Shown here: positions 1 to 8,300 of the stretch, piece by piece
Layout: the number at the start of each line of letters is the position of its first letter
Numbering within the stretch: the first letter of the stretch is position 1
Source of the DNA: an uncultured Oscillospiraceae bacterium
GTDB lineage: Bacteria > Bacillota > Clostridia > Oscillospirales > Oscillospiraceae
NCBI GenBank assembly: GCA_934661135.1
Contig: CAKUJA010000027.1
Location: forward strand, 1-24,010
DNA length: 24,010 bases
Direction: 5' to 3'
Translations under genes and position numbers: made by a program
Notes under the pieces: model-generated
Database searches by the model: none
Seen by the model: the letters and a program-made list of their open reading frames with translations, nothing else
Told to the model about the DNA's origin: nothing

Positions 1-34
1 TTATATTTTAAGCGATTTTTAGGAAAATTGCAAT

Positions 35-46
35 ACAATATATTGT
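35..46. promoter_or_regulatory. 12-bp perfect palindrome upstream of the first promoter
   Basis: The sequence ACAATATATTGT is its own reverse complement and ends 9 bases before the -35 element of the promoter at 56-84. A dyad in this position could be a regulator binding site. I do not recognise it as the box of a particular family, and AT-rich palindromes also arise by chance. Confidence 0.3.
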
Positions 47-55
47 GTAAAACCC

Positions 56-84
56 TTGGTTTTTGGCGCTGATTATGGTATAAT
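56..84 (+). promoter_or_regulatory. Sigma-A promoter for the Big2-domain protein
   Basis: TTGGTT (56-61) is separated by 17 bases from a perfect TATAAT (79-84), with an extended -10 TG at 76-77. Transcription would begin near 91 and leave an untranslated leader of about 114 nt before the ATG at 205. The leader holds a small hairpin (CGCCG 159-163 with CGGCG 170-174) followed by TTTTGT, which might be a weak attenuator. Confidence 0.7.
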
Positions 85-204
85 CGCTTCAAGTGTAGAA
101 TGGACTTCGCAAAACTCCGTTCCATACTTCGGAAAACGCAGACATTTTTGCCAAAGTGCGCCGAATTTGCGGCGTTTTGTACCCTGCCTGAATGGAGGTA
201 TTTT

Positions 205-1473
205 ATGGATCTGAAAACGTGTGAATATTGCGGGACGAGCTTCGACGCGTCCCTGCCGCAGTGCCCGCTGTGTGGGAAATCTGCCGAACCGGCGTCCGCG
301 GAGCCAGTTATTTTGAAAGCCGACGGCGCTACCGCGCCGCAAAAACGTCAAAAAGGTGGCAAACGCCTTGCCAAGAATGTGAAAAAGCAGGCAGCCGCCA
401 GTAAGACAACCGGTGACAACCCATATTCCATCCCCAAGGGAATGATGGTTGCGATCTGCGCGATTCTTGGCGCAGCAGTGCTCACTGGTGCGGCGTTTGC
501 CATCTATAATCTGAAATGGTTCGCTCCGAAGGACACCAGTACGTCGTCTGACGCAGCGCTGCAGGAACCGGTAACGACACAGGATGAACCCAAGCAGCCC
601 TCGGAGCAGCAGTATATGAATGAGGAAGATTACACGCCAGATCCGGGGCAGGTGCAGGAGACCGACAATACGCCCGCCGCGCCCGTGACGTGCACAAAGC
701 TGACGCTCGGTACGACGTCGGTCACATTTGAAGAAGCAGAGCAGTTCTACGGCATCACCTATACCCGCGAACCGGCGGATTGCACCGAGGAGGTTGTCTT
801 TTCCTCGGACAATGAATCGATTGCGACGGTGAACCAGCAGGGGAAGATTGTCGCTGTAAACGCCGGCAGCGCCGTCATTACGGCAAAGTGCGGCACGCAG
901 ACCGCAACGTGCCTTGTCACCTGCGACTTTAAGCTCATCGAGGACGAGCAGACGCCTGCCGAGGAACCGAAGCTGAACAACGAGGATATGACGTTCTTCT
1001 CCCCAGGCGAACAGTTTTCTCTCGCGGTCAAGAATGCGCCGGAGGATGCGGCAATCACATTCTCCAGCAGCGACAACTCCGTTGCCACCATCACGAGCGG
1101 CGGTCTGATTACCGCCATGGGCAGCGGCACGGCGAACATCACCGTGACGATTGATGGTTACGATGAGCCGCTCAAATGTATTGTCCGCTGCAACCTCGGC
1201 GACAGCGCCGAGGGCGGTGATGCTGCGAGCGGCAGCTATTCCATCAGTCATTCTGACGTGACGATGTCTCTGATGGGCGAGTATTTCAAGCTCCGCCTTC
1301 AGGATGCGGACGGCAACAGCGTCTCCGGTGTAAGCTGGGTTAGCTCAGATAACTCTGTCTGCACGGTCGACGCTTCCGGTGTGGTCACTGCGGTCGGGAA
1401 GGGCACCGCAACCGTCAGCACGACCTACGGCGGCGCAACATATCAGTGCATCGTCCGCTGTAATCTTGGATAA
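205..1473 (+). CDS. Membrane-anchored zinc-ribbon protein with three Big2 Ig-like domains
   Basis: I start at the ATG at 205, because GGAGG lies at 194-198; the open frame extends upstream to 100 but without a ribosome-binding site. The 422-residue product opens with a zinc ribbon (Cys6, Cys9, Cys20, Cys23), then a basic linker, then one membrane segment at about 80-102. An acidic, Pro/Thr-rich spacer follows, then three bacterial Ig-like (Big2) domains at about 162-241, 258-332 and 345-422. Each domain contains an SSDN motif and ends in a C-x-V-x-C motif, written CIVRC in the last two. The likely topology puts the zinc ribbon in the cytoplasm and the Ig domains outside. Big2 domains usually mediate adhesion or cell-wall contact, but no ligand or enzymatic function can be read here. 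The architecture is clear; the role is unknown. Confidence 0.85.
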   Translation: MDLKTCEYCGTSFDASLPQCPLCGKSAEPASAEPVILKADGATAPQKRQKGGKRLAKNVKKQAAASKTTGDNPYSIPKGMMVAICAILGAAVLTGAAFAIYNLKWFAPKDTSTSSDAALQEPVTTQDEPKQPSEQQYMNEEDYTPDPGQVQETDNTPAAPVTCTKLTLGTTSVTFEEAEQFYGITYTREPADCTEEVVFSSDNESIATVNQQGKIVAVNAGSAVITAKCGTQTATCLVTCDFKLIEDEQTPAEEPKLNNEDMTFFSPGEQFSLAVKNAPEDAAITFSSSDNSVATITSGGLITAMGSGTANITVTIDGYDEPLKCIVRCNLGDSAEGGDAASGSYSISHSDVTMSLMGEYFKLRLQDADGNSVSGVSWVSSDNSVCTVDASGVVTAVGKGTATVSTTYGGATYQCIVRCNLG

Positions 1474-1496
1474 CGACGCATTGTCCGAAAAAGGGA

Positions 1497-1530
1497 AGCA
1501 GCGGACAGATTCTCTGCCCGCTGCTTTTTT
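1497..1530. terminator. Bidirectional rho-independent terminator
   Basis: AGCAGCGG (1497-1504) pairs with CCGCTGCT (1518-1525), followed by a run of six T on the plus strand. On the minus strand the hairpin is followed by TCCCTTTTTC. It can therefore end both the Big2-protein gene and the convergent DUF378 gene, whose stop codon overlaps the T run. Confidence 0.85.
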
Positions 1531-1732
1531 ATGATTCCTGCGGTTTGCTGCCGCGCTGAAACAGCGTCACGATACACCAGAGTCCGGCAAGGCCAACCAG
1601 TGCGTAAACCACACGGCTCGGCCATGCGGTCTGGCCGCCGCAGATCCAGGCGACAAGATCGAATTTTGCAAAGCCGACCAGTCCCCAGTTGATGGCACCG
1701 ATGATCGCAAGAATCCATGCAATCACATTCAT
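1529..1732 (-). CDS. DUF378 family small membrane protein
   Basis: This is a 67-residue protein with two hydrophobic segments: an N-terminal one beginning MNVIAWILAIIGAINWGLVG and a second around residues 41-58 (RVVYALVGLAGLWCIV). The motif GAINWGLVGF and the overall layout match the DUF378 family (YuzA-like), small inner-membrane proteins of unknown function. I start at the ATG at 1732 because AAGGAG lies just upstream; an open frame reaches 1765 but adds residues atypical of the family. It is convergent with the upstream gene and shares its terminator. No clear promoter is visible in the 126 bp separating it from thrH. Confidence 0.8.
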   Translation of the reverse strand: MNVIAWILAIIGAINWGLVGFAKFDLVAWICGGQTAWPSRVVYALVGLAGLWCIVTLFQRGSKPQES

Positions 1733-1789
1733 CGTTATCAACTCCTTCGCCCATAGTTTGCACAAAAATTTTTTAGTTATTCGAAATTA

Positions 1790-1810
1790 CCGGAAACTAT
1801 CGGTTTCCGG
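1790..1810. promoter_or_regulatory. Inverted repeat abutting the thrH promoter
   Basis: CCGGAAAC (1790-1797) and GTTTCCGG (1803-1810) form a perfect 8-bp dyad with a 5-base spacer, ending exactly one base before the -35 hexamer at 1811. No T run follows on either strand, so it is not a terminator. It is well placed to be an operator between the divergent DUF378 and thrH genes. Confidence 0.45.
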
Positions 1811-1838
1811 TTGCATTTGTTTGGTAAATCTGTATAAT
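1811..1838 (+). promoter_or_regulatory. Sigma-A promoter of the thrH operon
   Basis: TTGCAT (1811-1816), a 16-base spacer, and a perfect TATAAT (1833-1838). A strong AGGAGG follows directly at about 1845-1850, so the leader is very short. Confidence 0.7.
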
Positions 1839-1858
1839 ACTTTTAGGAGGAATCGTCC

Positions 1859-2461
1859 ATGTATATCACCTGTCTCGACCTTGAGGGCGTTTTGGTGCCG
1901 GAAATCTGGATCGCATTTGCGGAAGCCAGCGGGATTCCGGAGCTGCGCAGAACCACGCGCGATGAACCGGACTACGATAAGCTCATGCGCTGGCGTCTGG
2001 CGCTGCTGAAAGAGCGTGGCCTTGGTCTGCGGGAGATTCAGGATGTGATCGCGCAGATTGATCCGCTGCCCGGTGCGAAGGAATTTATGGATGAGCTTCG
2101 CAGCCGGACGCAGGTTGTCATTCTGAGCGATACCTTTGCCGAATTTGCGCAGCCGTTGATGCGAAAGCTCGGCTGGCCGACGATTCTCTGCAACAGCCTT
2201 GTCGTCACGCCGTCCGGCGAAATCACTGACTTCAAAATGCGTTGCGCACAGTCGAAGTTGACCACCGTGCGCGCGCTCCAGTCCATCGGATATGAAACGA
2301 TTGCCGCTGGCGACAGCTACAACGACCTCGATATGATTTTAGCCAGCCATGCGGGATTCCTGTTCCGCAGCACAGAAAAAATCAAAGCGGATTATCCGCA
2401 GCTTCCGGCGTTTGAGACGTATGACGAGCTTCTCGCCGGGATCTGCGGTGCAATGCAGTAA
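1859..2461 (+). CDS. thrH: ThrH: phosphoserine phosphatase / phosphoserine:homoserine phosphotransferase
   Basis: This 200-residue HAD-superfamily phosphatase closely follows Pseudomonas ThrH in length and sequence. The nucleophile motif is DLEGVLVPE (Asp7, Glu9), motif II is VILSDTF (Ser90), a motif III lysine is probably Lys133, and the metal-binding motif is GDSYND (151-156). ThrH removes phosphate from phosphoserine, the last step of serine synthesis, and the Pseudomonas enzyme can also transfer that phosphate to homoserine. AGGAGG precedes the ATG. It is the first gene of an operon: DUF1015 begins 30 bp downstream and ispE overlaps that gene. The family assignment is firm; which of the two activities dominates here cannot be told. 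Confidence 0.9.
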   Translation: MYITCLDLEGVLVPEIWIAFAEASGIPELRRTTRDEPDYDKLMRWRLALLKERGLGLREIQDVIAQIDPLPGAKEFMDELRSRTQVVILSDTFAEFAQPLMRKLGWPTILCNSLVVTPSGEITDFKMRCAQSKLTTVRALQSIGYETIAAGDSYNDLDMILASHAGFLFRSTEKIKADYPQLPAFETYDELLAGICGAMQ

Positions 2462-2491
2462 ACCTAAAAAATTAAGATAAGGGGATCGACT

Positions 2492-3733
2492 ATGAACGCT
2501 TTTTTACCTGCTGACATTTTGCTTCCCAAGACAGACCACATGGAAAAATGGGCGGTTATCGCCTGCGATCAGTTTACCTCCGATCAGGCCTATTGGGATC
2601 GCGTCCGGAAAAATGCGGAGGGCGCCGTCTCAACCATCAACCTGATTTTGCCGGAAGCGGAGCTTGGCACCGAGATGGAAGCGGAGCACACCGCGGTTAT
2701 CAACAAAACCATGGCGGATTATATGAAAAATGACGTTTTCACGACCTATCCGAACAGCTATGTCTACGTCGAGCGCACGTTGGAGAACGGCTCCGTCCGC
2801 GAAGGTCTCGTTGGCATGGTCGACCTCGACGCCTACGACTATACACCGGGTGCAGTCTCGGCCATCCGTGCCACCGAGCGCACCGTGCCGGAGCGGATTC
2901 CGCCGCGCCAGCGCGTCCGCCGCGACGCTCCCATCGAGCTGCCGCATATTCTGATGCTCTGCGATGACCACGACAAGGTCTTGATCGAGCCGATCGGCGC
3001 AAAGAAGGACAGCCTGAAAAAACTCTACGACTTTGATCTCATGGAGGACGGCGGCCACATTACCGGCTGGCTTGTCGATGGCAAGGACGCCGAGACGTTC
3101 AACGATGCGCTCACAAAGTATTCCGCGACCGTCGGCGAAAAATATAAGGGTCTCAAGGGCACGCCGATGGTCTTTGCGGTTGGCGACGGAAACCATTCGC
3201 TTGCCACGGCCAAGAGCTGCTATGAGGAGCTGAAGCAGAACCATCCGGGGGAAGATCTCTCAAATCATCCGGCGCGCTATGCGCTTGTCGAGCTTGAAAA
3301 CATCCACGACCCGGCACAGGTGTTTGAGCCGATTCACCGCGTGATCTTCAAAACTGAACCGAAAGCACTGCTCTCGGCATTGGAAGAAGCCTGCGGCGGC
3401 AAGGAAGGCTTCCCGGTCAAATGGTATATCGGCGAGGAAAGCGGCACCATCGTGCTCGACAAGAGCAAGGGTGAGCTGGCGGTCGGTATTTTGCAGCATT
3501 TCCTCGATGACTATTTGAAAGCTCATGCCGGCGAAATTGACTATATCCACGATGATGACGCACTCATTGAACTGGCTCAAAAGCCGGATACCATCGGCTT
3601 CCTGCTGCCCGCGATGGAAAAGAGCCAGCTCTTCCGCGGCGTCATTGCAGACGGCGTACTCCCGAGAAAGACGTTCTCGATGGGTCACAGCCGTGAAAAG
3701 AGATACTATCTGGAAGGCAGAAAAATCAAGTAA
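2492..3733 (+). CDS. DUF1015 family protein
   Basis: The 413-residue product matches the DUF1015 family in length and in its N-terminal block (FLPADILLPKTDHMEKWAVI). Other matching blocks are FTSDQAYWD, LIEPIGAKKDSLKKLYDFD and the central GDGNHSLATAK (231-241). The last resembles the conserved box of ParB-fold proteins. It has no signal peptide or membrane segment, so it is cytoplasmic. AAGGGG precedes the ATG. Its stop codon shares an A with the start of ispE (TAATG), which implies translational coupling. In several clostridia the family lies next to serA and serC, and here it follows thrH, so a role in serine or phosphoserine metabolism is a reasonable inference. No reaction has been read from the sequence. 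Confidence 0.85.
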   Translation: MNAFLPADILLPKTDHMEKWAVIACDQFTSDQAYWDRVRKNAEGAVSTINLILPEAELGTEMEAEHTAVINKTMADYMKNDVFTTYPNSYVYVERTLENGSVREGLVGMVDLDAYDYTPGAVSAIRATERTVPERIPPRQRVRRDAPIELPHILMLCDDHDKVLIEPIGAKKDSLKKLYDFDLMEDGGHITGWLVDGKDAETFNDALTKYSATVGEKYKGLKGTPMVFAVGDGNHSLATAKSCYEELKQNHPGEDLSNHPARYALVELENIHDPAQVFEPIHRVIFKTEPKALLSALEEACGGKEGFPVKWYIGEESGTIVLDKSKGELAVGILQHFLDDYLKAHAGEIDYIHDDDALIELAQKPDTIGFLLPAMEKSQLFRGVIADGVLPRKTFSMGHSREKRYYLEGRKIK

Positions 3734-4641
3734 TGGAAGTTATCACGGAAAGTGCATTTGCAAAAATCAATCTGACACTCGATGTTCTGGACAAGCGCGC
3801 GGACGGCTACCACAACATCCGCTCGATCATGCAGACCATCTCGCTGCGCGACGACGTTGTGCTCAATATTGACACGGATGCGCCATGGGCCGTCCACTGC
3901 TACCGCGAGGTGATTGTCGACCCGAAGGCGGAGCAGTCGGAAGTACGGCTTGAAACAGACGGATTTCCACAGGATGCGGACAACCTTGCATGGAAAGCTG
4001 CGGAGACGTTCTTCGCCCGCACCGGCAAGCAGACAACCGGGCTTGAAATTTTCATCAATAAGCGGATTCCGACGGAAGCGGGACTCGGCGGCGGTAGTGC
4101 GGATGCCGCTGCGGTGCTGCGTGGGTTAAACCGCCACTATGGTGAGCCGCTGTCCATCGCGGCGCTCTGCGAGCTTGGCGCAGAGGTTGGCAGCGACGTG
4201 CCGTTCTGCGTGCTCTGCGGCACGGCGCAGGTGGAGGGCCGCGGTGAGCTGCTCACGCAGATCCCCGGCGTACCGGAGTTTTTTGTTGTCGTCTGCAAGC
4301 CGGAGTTTTCCGTTTCCACAGGGGAGCTTTATGCGAAGCTTGACGAAGAATTTATCGAAAAACGCCCCGATCACCGCGCGATGATGGCCAACCTGCAAAA
4401 AGGAGAGCTGCTTGGCATCGGTGGAAGTCTCTGCAATGTCTTTGAGCCGCTTGTGCTGAAGGAGCATTTCGACATCAACTATATCCGCTCCATGATGATT
4501 ACCTATGGCGCGTATGGCGCGCAGATGACCGGCTCCGGTTCCGCCGTATTCGGTATCTACGACTCGTTCGAGTATGCCAGCGTCGCCTGCATGATGCTCA
4601 AGGAGAAATATTCTCAGGTATTTTTGAGCACAACGGTATAA
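3733..4641 (+). CDS. ispE: 4-diphosphocytidyl-2-C-methyl-D-erythritol kinase
   Basis: IspE phosphorylates CDP-methylerythritol at the 2-hydroxyl in the non-mevalonate (MEP) isoprenoid pathway. The 302-residue protein is a GHMP kinase. It has the N-terminal AKINLTL motif (Lys11 and Asn13), the ATP-binding loop PTEAGLGGGSADAA (G117-LGGGSADA-125), the DVPFC motif and the C-terminal glycine-rich MTGSGSAVFG. Length is normal. The start codon overlaps the DUF1015 stop, so it depends on the upstream gene for ribosome delivery. It is the last gene of the thrH operon, and a strong hairpin follows. In other Firmicutes ispE often lies near spoIIR or purR; here spoIIR is directly downstream. Confidence 0.95.
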   Translation: MEVITESAFAKINLTLDVLDKRADGYHNIRSIMQTISLRDDVVLNIDTDAPWAVHCYREVIVDPKAEQSEVRLETDGFPQDADNLAWKAAETFFARTGKQTTGLEIFINKRIPTEAGLGGGSADAAAVLRGLNRHYGEPLSIAALCELGAEVGSDVPFCVLCGTAQVEGRGELLTQIPGVPEFFVVVCKPEFSVSTGELYAKLDEEFIEKRPDHRAMMANLQKGELLGIGGSLCNVFEPLVLKEHFDINYIRSMMITYGAYGAQMTGSGSAVFGIYDSFEYASVACMMLKEKYSQVFLSTTV

Positions 4642-4656
4642 ATCCAACAAATTATG

Positions 4657-4699
4657 CCCAGACTTTCTATATCTTACATAGAAAGTCTGGGTCATTTTT
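4657..4699 (+). terminator. Strong hairpin between ispE and spoIIR
   Basis: CCCAGACTTTCTAT (4657-4670) pairs perfectly over 14 bp with ATAGAAAGTCTGGG (4678-4691) around a 7-base loop, then TCATTTTT. It fits a terminator for the thrH operon. The spoIIR ATG begins only 8 bases after the stem, so the same hairpin would also sit at the ribosome entry point of any transcript reading into spoIIR. Confidence 0.8.
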
Positions 4700-5308
4700 A
4701 TGAAAAAACGTAGCTTTTCAATTATTTTTATTGTAACGTTGACGCTTGGCCTACTGTCTTGCGTCTACTTGCAGACGCAGCAGCGTCAGCTCTCGGAAAA
4801 ACTGATTCGGCTGCACGTCGTAGCCAACTCTGATTCTGAAACCGATCAGGCAATCAAACTGCGTGTGCGGGATGCGGTTCTTTTCGCTGCAGAGCCGCTG
4901 CTGCAATCCGGGAAAAGCGCAGAATCCGCCCTCTCCGCACAGCTTGGTACGCTGAAAACGGCTGCGGTCAACGCGCTGCACGCATTAGGTCGTGAGGATG
5001 CGGTTACGGTCACACTGCAAAATGAACGCTTCCCAACGCGTGACTATGAGACCTTCTCTCTGCCAGCCGGTGTTTACCGGACGCTGCGTGTCACTATCGG
5101 CGAAGGCCAGGGACACAACTGGTGGTGCGTTGTATTTCCGACGCTCTGCACTGCGGCCAGCATGGAGGATTTAGAGAGCGCTGCGGTCTCCGGCGGTTTT
5201 TCTGATTCGGAAATTAAGCTCATTACCGGCGCTGACAGCGGCTACGTGCTCAAATTTAAAACACTGGAATGGCTTGAAAAACTGAAATCCTTGCTCTGGG
5301 GTGCATAA
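4700..5308 (+). CDS. spoIIR: Stage II sporulation protein R
   Basis: SpoIIR is made in the forespore and secreted into the intermembrane space. There it triggers SpoIIGA to process pro-sigma-E in the mother cell. The 202-residue protein has a basic start, one hydrophobic segment (about 7-25) acting as signal or anchor, and then the family signature LIRLHVVANSDSETDQ followed by KLRVRDAVL. The block HNWWCVVFPTLC is also typical. I see no Shine-Dalgarno sequence before the ATG at 4700, only the stem of the upstream hairpin. A weak sigma-F-like pair lies upstream (GTATT at 4618, GGTATAAAT at 4635), but its 12-base spacing is short, so I do not call it a promoter. It is a single-gene transcription unit with its own terminator. 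Confidence 0.92.
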   Translation: MKKRSFSIIFIVTLTLGLLSCVYLQTQQRQLSEKLIRLHVVANSDSETDQAIKLRVRDAVLFAAEPLLQSGKSAESALSAQLGTLKTAAVNALHALGREDAVTVTLQNERFPTRDYETFSLPAGVYRTLRVTIGEGQGHNWWCVVFPTLCTAASMEDLESAAVSGGFSDSEIKLITGADSGYVLKFKTLEWLEKLKSLLWGA

Positions 5309-5326
5309 GCATCCCTTTCTTTTTTT
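5298..5326 (+). terminator. Terminator of spoIIR
   Basis: GGGGTGC (5298-5304) pairs with GCATCCC (5309-5315), one pair being G-T, around a 4-base loop that includes part of the TAA stop. The T-rich tract TTTCTTTTTTT follows. Confidence 0.75.
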
Positions 5327-5335
5327 GCGCCGTGA

Positions 5336-5344
5336 TGCTATAAT
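5336..5344 (+). promoter_or_regulatory. Extended -10 promoter of addBA
   Basis: TGCTATAAT is an extended -10 element with a perfect TATAAT at 5339-5344. The expected -35 position is only T-rich (around TTTCTT), as is usual for extended -10 promoters. It lies 34 bp before the addB ATG, which is preceded by GGGAGG (5364-5369). Confidence 0.55.
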
Positions 5345-5377
5345 ATTGCAAAATCATGCAATTGGGAGGCCGGTGCA

Positions 5378-8300
5378 ATGCTAACGCTGCTCTACGGCGC
5401 AGATCGGTTAGAGGTTTCGCGGGAAGTGCTCAGCCGTATTTGCGGCAATGCCGCAAGGGGAAAAAGCGGTAATATATTGATTGTTCCGGAGCAATATTCC
5501 CATGAAACGGAGCGCGAACTCTGTCGGATTGGCGGTGATTCCATCAGCCGTTACGCAGAAGTGTTGAGTTTTTCGCGGCTTTCCGGTCGAGTTGCGTCGA
5601 TTTACGGTGGAATTTGTGAGGAATATCTGGATGAGGGCGGACGGCAGCTGAGCCTGTATTTAGCGGCACAGCAGGTGTTGCCACAATTGAAGTATTATGC
5701 GGCAGCAGCGGGAAAGCCGTCGTTCTTACAGCAGCTCGGCGCGGCGGTGGAGGAATTTTTAAGCTATTGCCTGTCGCCGCAGGATATTTTCCGCGCCGCG
5801 GCGCGCGCAGAGGGAACCTTTTCGCAAAAATTGCAGGAGCTTGGACTTCTGTATGAAAGCTACCTTTCTATCTGCAAAACAGGCAGAAATGACCCGATTA
5901 CGCGGCTATATACGCTGGATACGCAACTATTTGAGGAGGATTATGCCGCCGGAAAGCGGTTCTATCTGGATGGTTTTTCGGACTTTACGGCGGCACAGCG
6001 CAAGATTTTGCAGACGCTTCTGCCGCAGGCAGACATCACGATTGCGCTGCCGGCCGGAGATCGAAGCCTGTCGATTTTTGCAACCGCAGCGGAAACGATG
6101 CGCCAGCTCACTGCGCTTGCAAGGGAAGCCAACGTGCCGGTGGAGCGCGCGTTTTTTCCGCAGGCCGCGCAGCGAAACGAGCGGATTTCTTGCTGGTTAG
6201 GCTCGGTTTTTGGAGAAACTGCGGAGATTTACACTGAAATTTCCGATGAAATTGCCGTGTGCAAGGCGAATTCGTGCGCGGAGGAGTGCGCATTTGCTGC
6301 GGAGTATGTGCGACGACTTGTGCGGCAAAACGGTGAAGATCCTTTGCGGCAAGCTGCGGCAGACGAGCGGCAGAATTTGCGGCAGGACGAATACGGTGAA
6401 GTGCGGCAATTGCGGCAGGCTGCGGCAGACTTGCGGCAAGCGCCGCGCTACCGCGACATTACCATAGCGGTTACAAGCGGCGCAGCCTATCTTCCGCTGC
6501 TGCACGCAGCGCTGCGGCGCGCCGGCATCCCGGCCTACTTTGCCGGGACGATTCCGCTGGTGCAAAGTCCTGCGGCGGCAGGCGTGCTGGCGGCGCTGCG
6601 GGCGACGGAGCGCTATGACTATGAGGACGTGATGACGTATCTCAAGTCCGCCATCTCGCCGGTCACGGCGGAGGACGCGGACTACCTCGAACAATATGCC
6701 TACAAGTGGAGCCTGCGCGGACTGCTCTGGGAGAAACAGCAGGACGATGCGCGGGCAGAGCAGACTCGCGCGGCGGTGATGCGTCCGCTGCAAACGCTGC
6801 GCGGCGGCCTGCGCACAGCGCCGGGCGCGGGGGAACAGGCGGAAGCGGTGGCCGCTTTTTTACAGGAGATCGGCTTGCAGGAGCGGCTGGCGGCGGAGAG
6901 CGCGCGGCAGAGCGCGGCGGGCAACCCGCAGCAGGCGCAGCAGACTGAGCAAGTCTATGAATATTTGCTGCAAGCACTGGAACAGATCTGGCAGATCGCG
7001 TGGCGGCAGCCGATGACGCAGGAGACCTTTATCCGGATTTTTGAACTGGTGCTCGGCTGCTACCAGATCGGAACGATCCCGGCGAACGCGGATGAGGTGC
7101 AGGTTGCGCCGCTGGCATCAATCCGGCACAAGCAGACAAAGCATCTGATTTTGCTGGGCGCGGAGGAGGGGAAATTTCCCTCGTTTGAAGCGGCGGCGGG
7201 ACTGCTTTCCGATGAGGAGCGGAAAAAGCTGCTTGGCTACGGCATTCACGTCGCGCCGGCACAGGAGACGCGGCTGGAACGGGAGCTTGGCTGGATTTAC
7301 GCGGCGCTCTCGGCGGTGACAGAGGAGGTCGTGCTCGGATACAGCGGGCAGGCCTCGTATCTTGTGGAGCGGACGACGGCGCTGTTTCCCAATTGCCGGA
7401 AGCTGCGGGCAGAGGACTATCCCTACCTGCCGGACGCGGCTGCTGCTGCATCCGTATTTGTGCGGCAGGGGCGGCAGCGTTTGCTGGAGCCGCACCCGGC
7501 GCTGCTGACCCAGGCGCAGATGCTTACCCAAAAGAGCCGGTACGCGTTTACGCCGCTGGAGGATGAGACCGTGCACGGTCTCTACGGACGGCAGATTCAG
7601 CTCTCGGCATCGCGCATTGACCAGTTTGCCGCCTGCAAATATGCGTTTTTCCAGCGGTATGGATTGAAAACGCAGCCTTGGAAGCAGGCGCGGTTTGACG
7701 CGCCGCTGTTTGGCACGTTCGTCCACGCGATTTTGGAGCAGACCGTGCAGGAGACGATGCGGCGCGGCGGATTCCATGCCGTATCGGACGAGGAGCTGCG
7801 CACCATTGCCGACCGGCACATCCAAGCCTACGCGCAGAGCGTCTTACCGGAGCTGGTGGCAGACAGCGAACGGTTTCGCTATCTGTTCGCGCGAAACCGG
7901 CGCGAGGTGCTGGAAATTGTGACTGACGTCGGGCGGGAGCTGCGCAAGTCGCAGTTCGTGCCTGTGGATACAGAGCTTTCCTTCGCCAGAGACGGCGCGC
8001 TGCCGCCGGTGGCGGTACACGCGGGACGCGGTGAGGGACAGGTGACCGGATTTGTCGACCGCGTCGACCTCTACGAGACGGCGGGCACGGCCTATTACCG
8101 CGTTGTAGACTACAAGACCGGGCAGAAGGATTTTGATTACGCGTCGATTCTGGAGGGCGAGGGACTGCAAATGCTGATCTACCTGTTTGCCCTGAGACGC
8201 TACGGCGCGGAGCGGTACGGAAAGACGGTTCTGCCGGCGGGTGTGCTCTATGTGCCGAGCCGCGCGGGGATGGATCGGATTGACCCGGGGCAGACGGCGG

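Noticed and set aside
131..145. 15-base match (GGAAAACGCAGACAT) between 131-145 and 15044-15058
   Set aside because: A match of this length is not rare in a 24-kb self-comparison, and the flanks agree only loosely. It might reflect a dispersed repeat but is too weak to claim.
73..1251. Long minus-strand open frame opposite the Big2-domain gene
   Set aside because: It is Arg-rich, has no family resemblance, and mirrors a well-supported plus-strand gene with promoter, ribosome site and domains. It is a shadow of GC-rich coding DNA.
4618..4643. Sigma-F promoter for spoIIR (GTATT ... GGTATAAAT)
   Set aside because: The hexamers are roughly right, but the 12-base spacing is shorter than the usual 15 or so, and the -10 has a mismatch at a conserved A.
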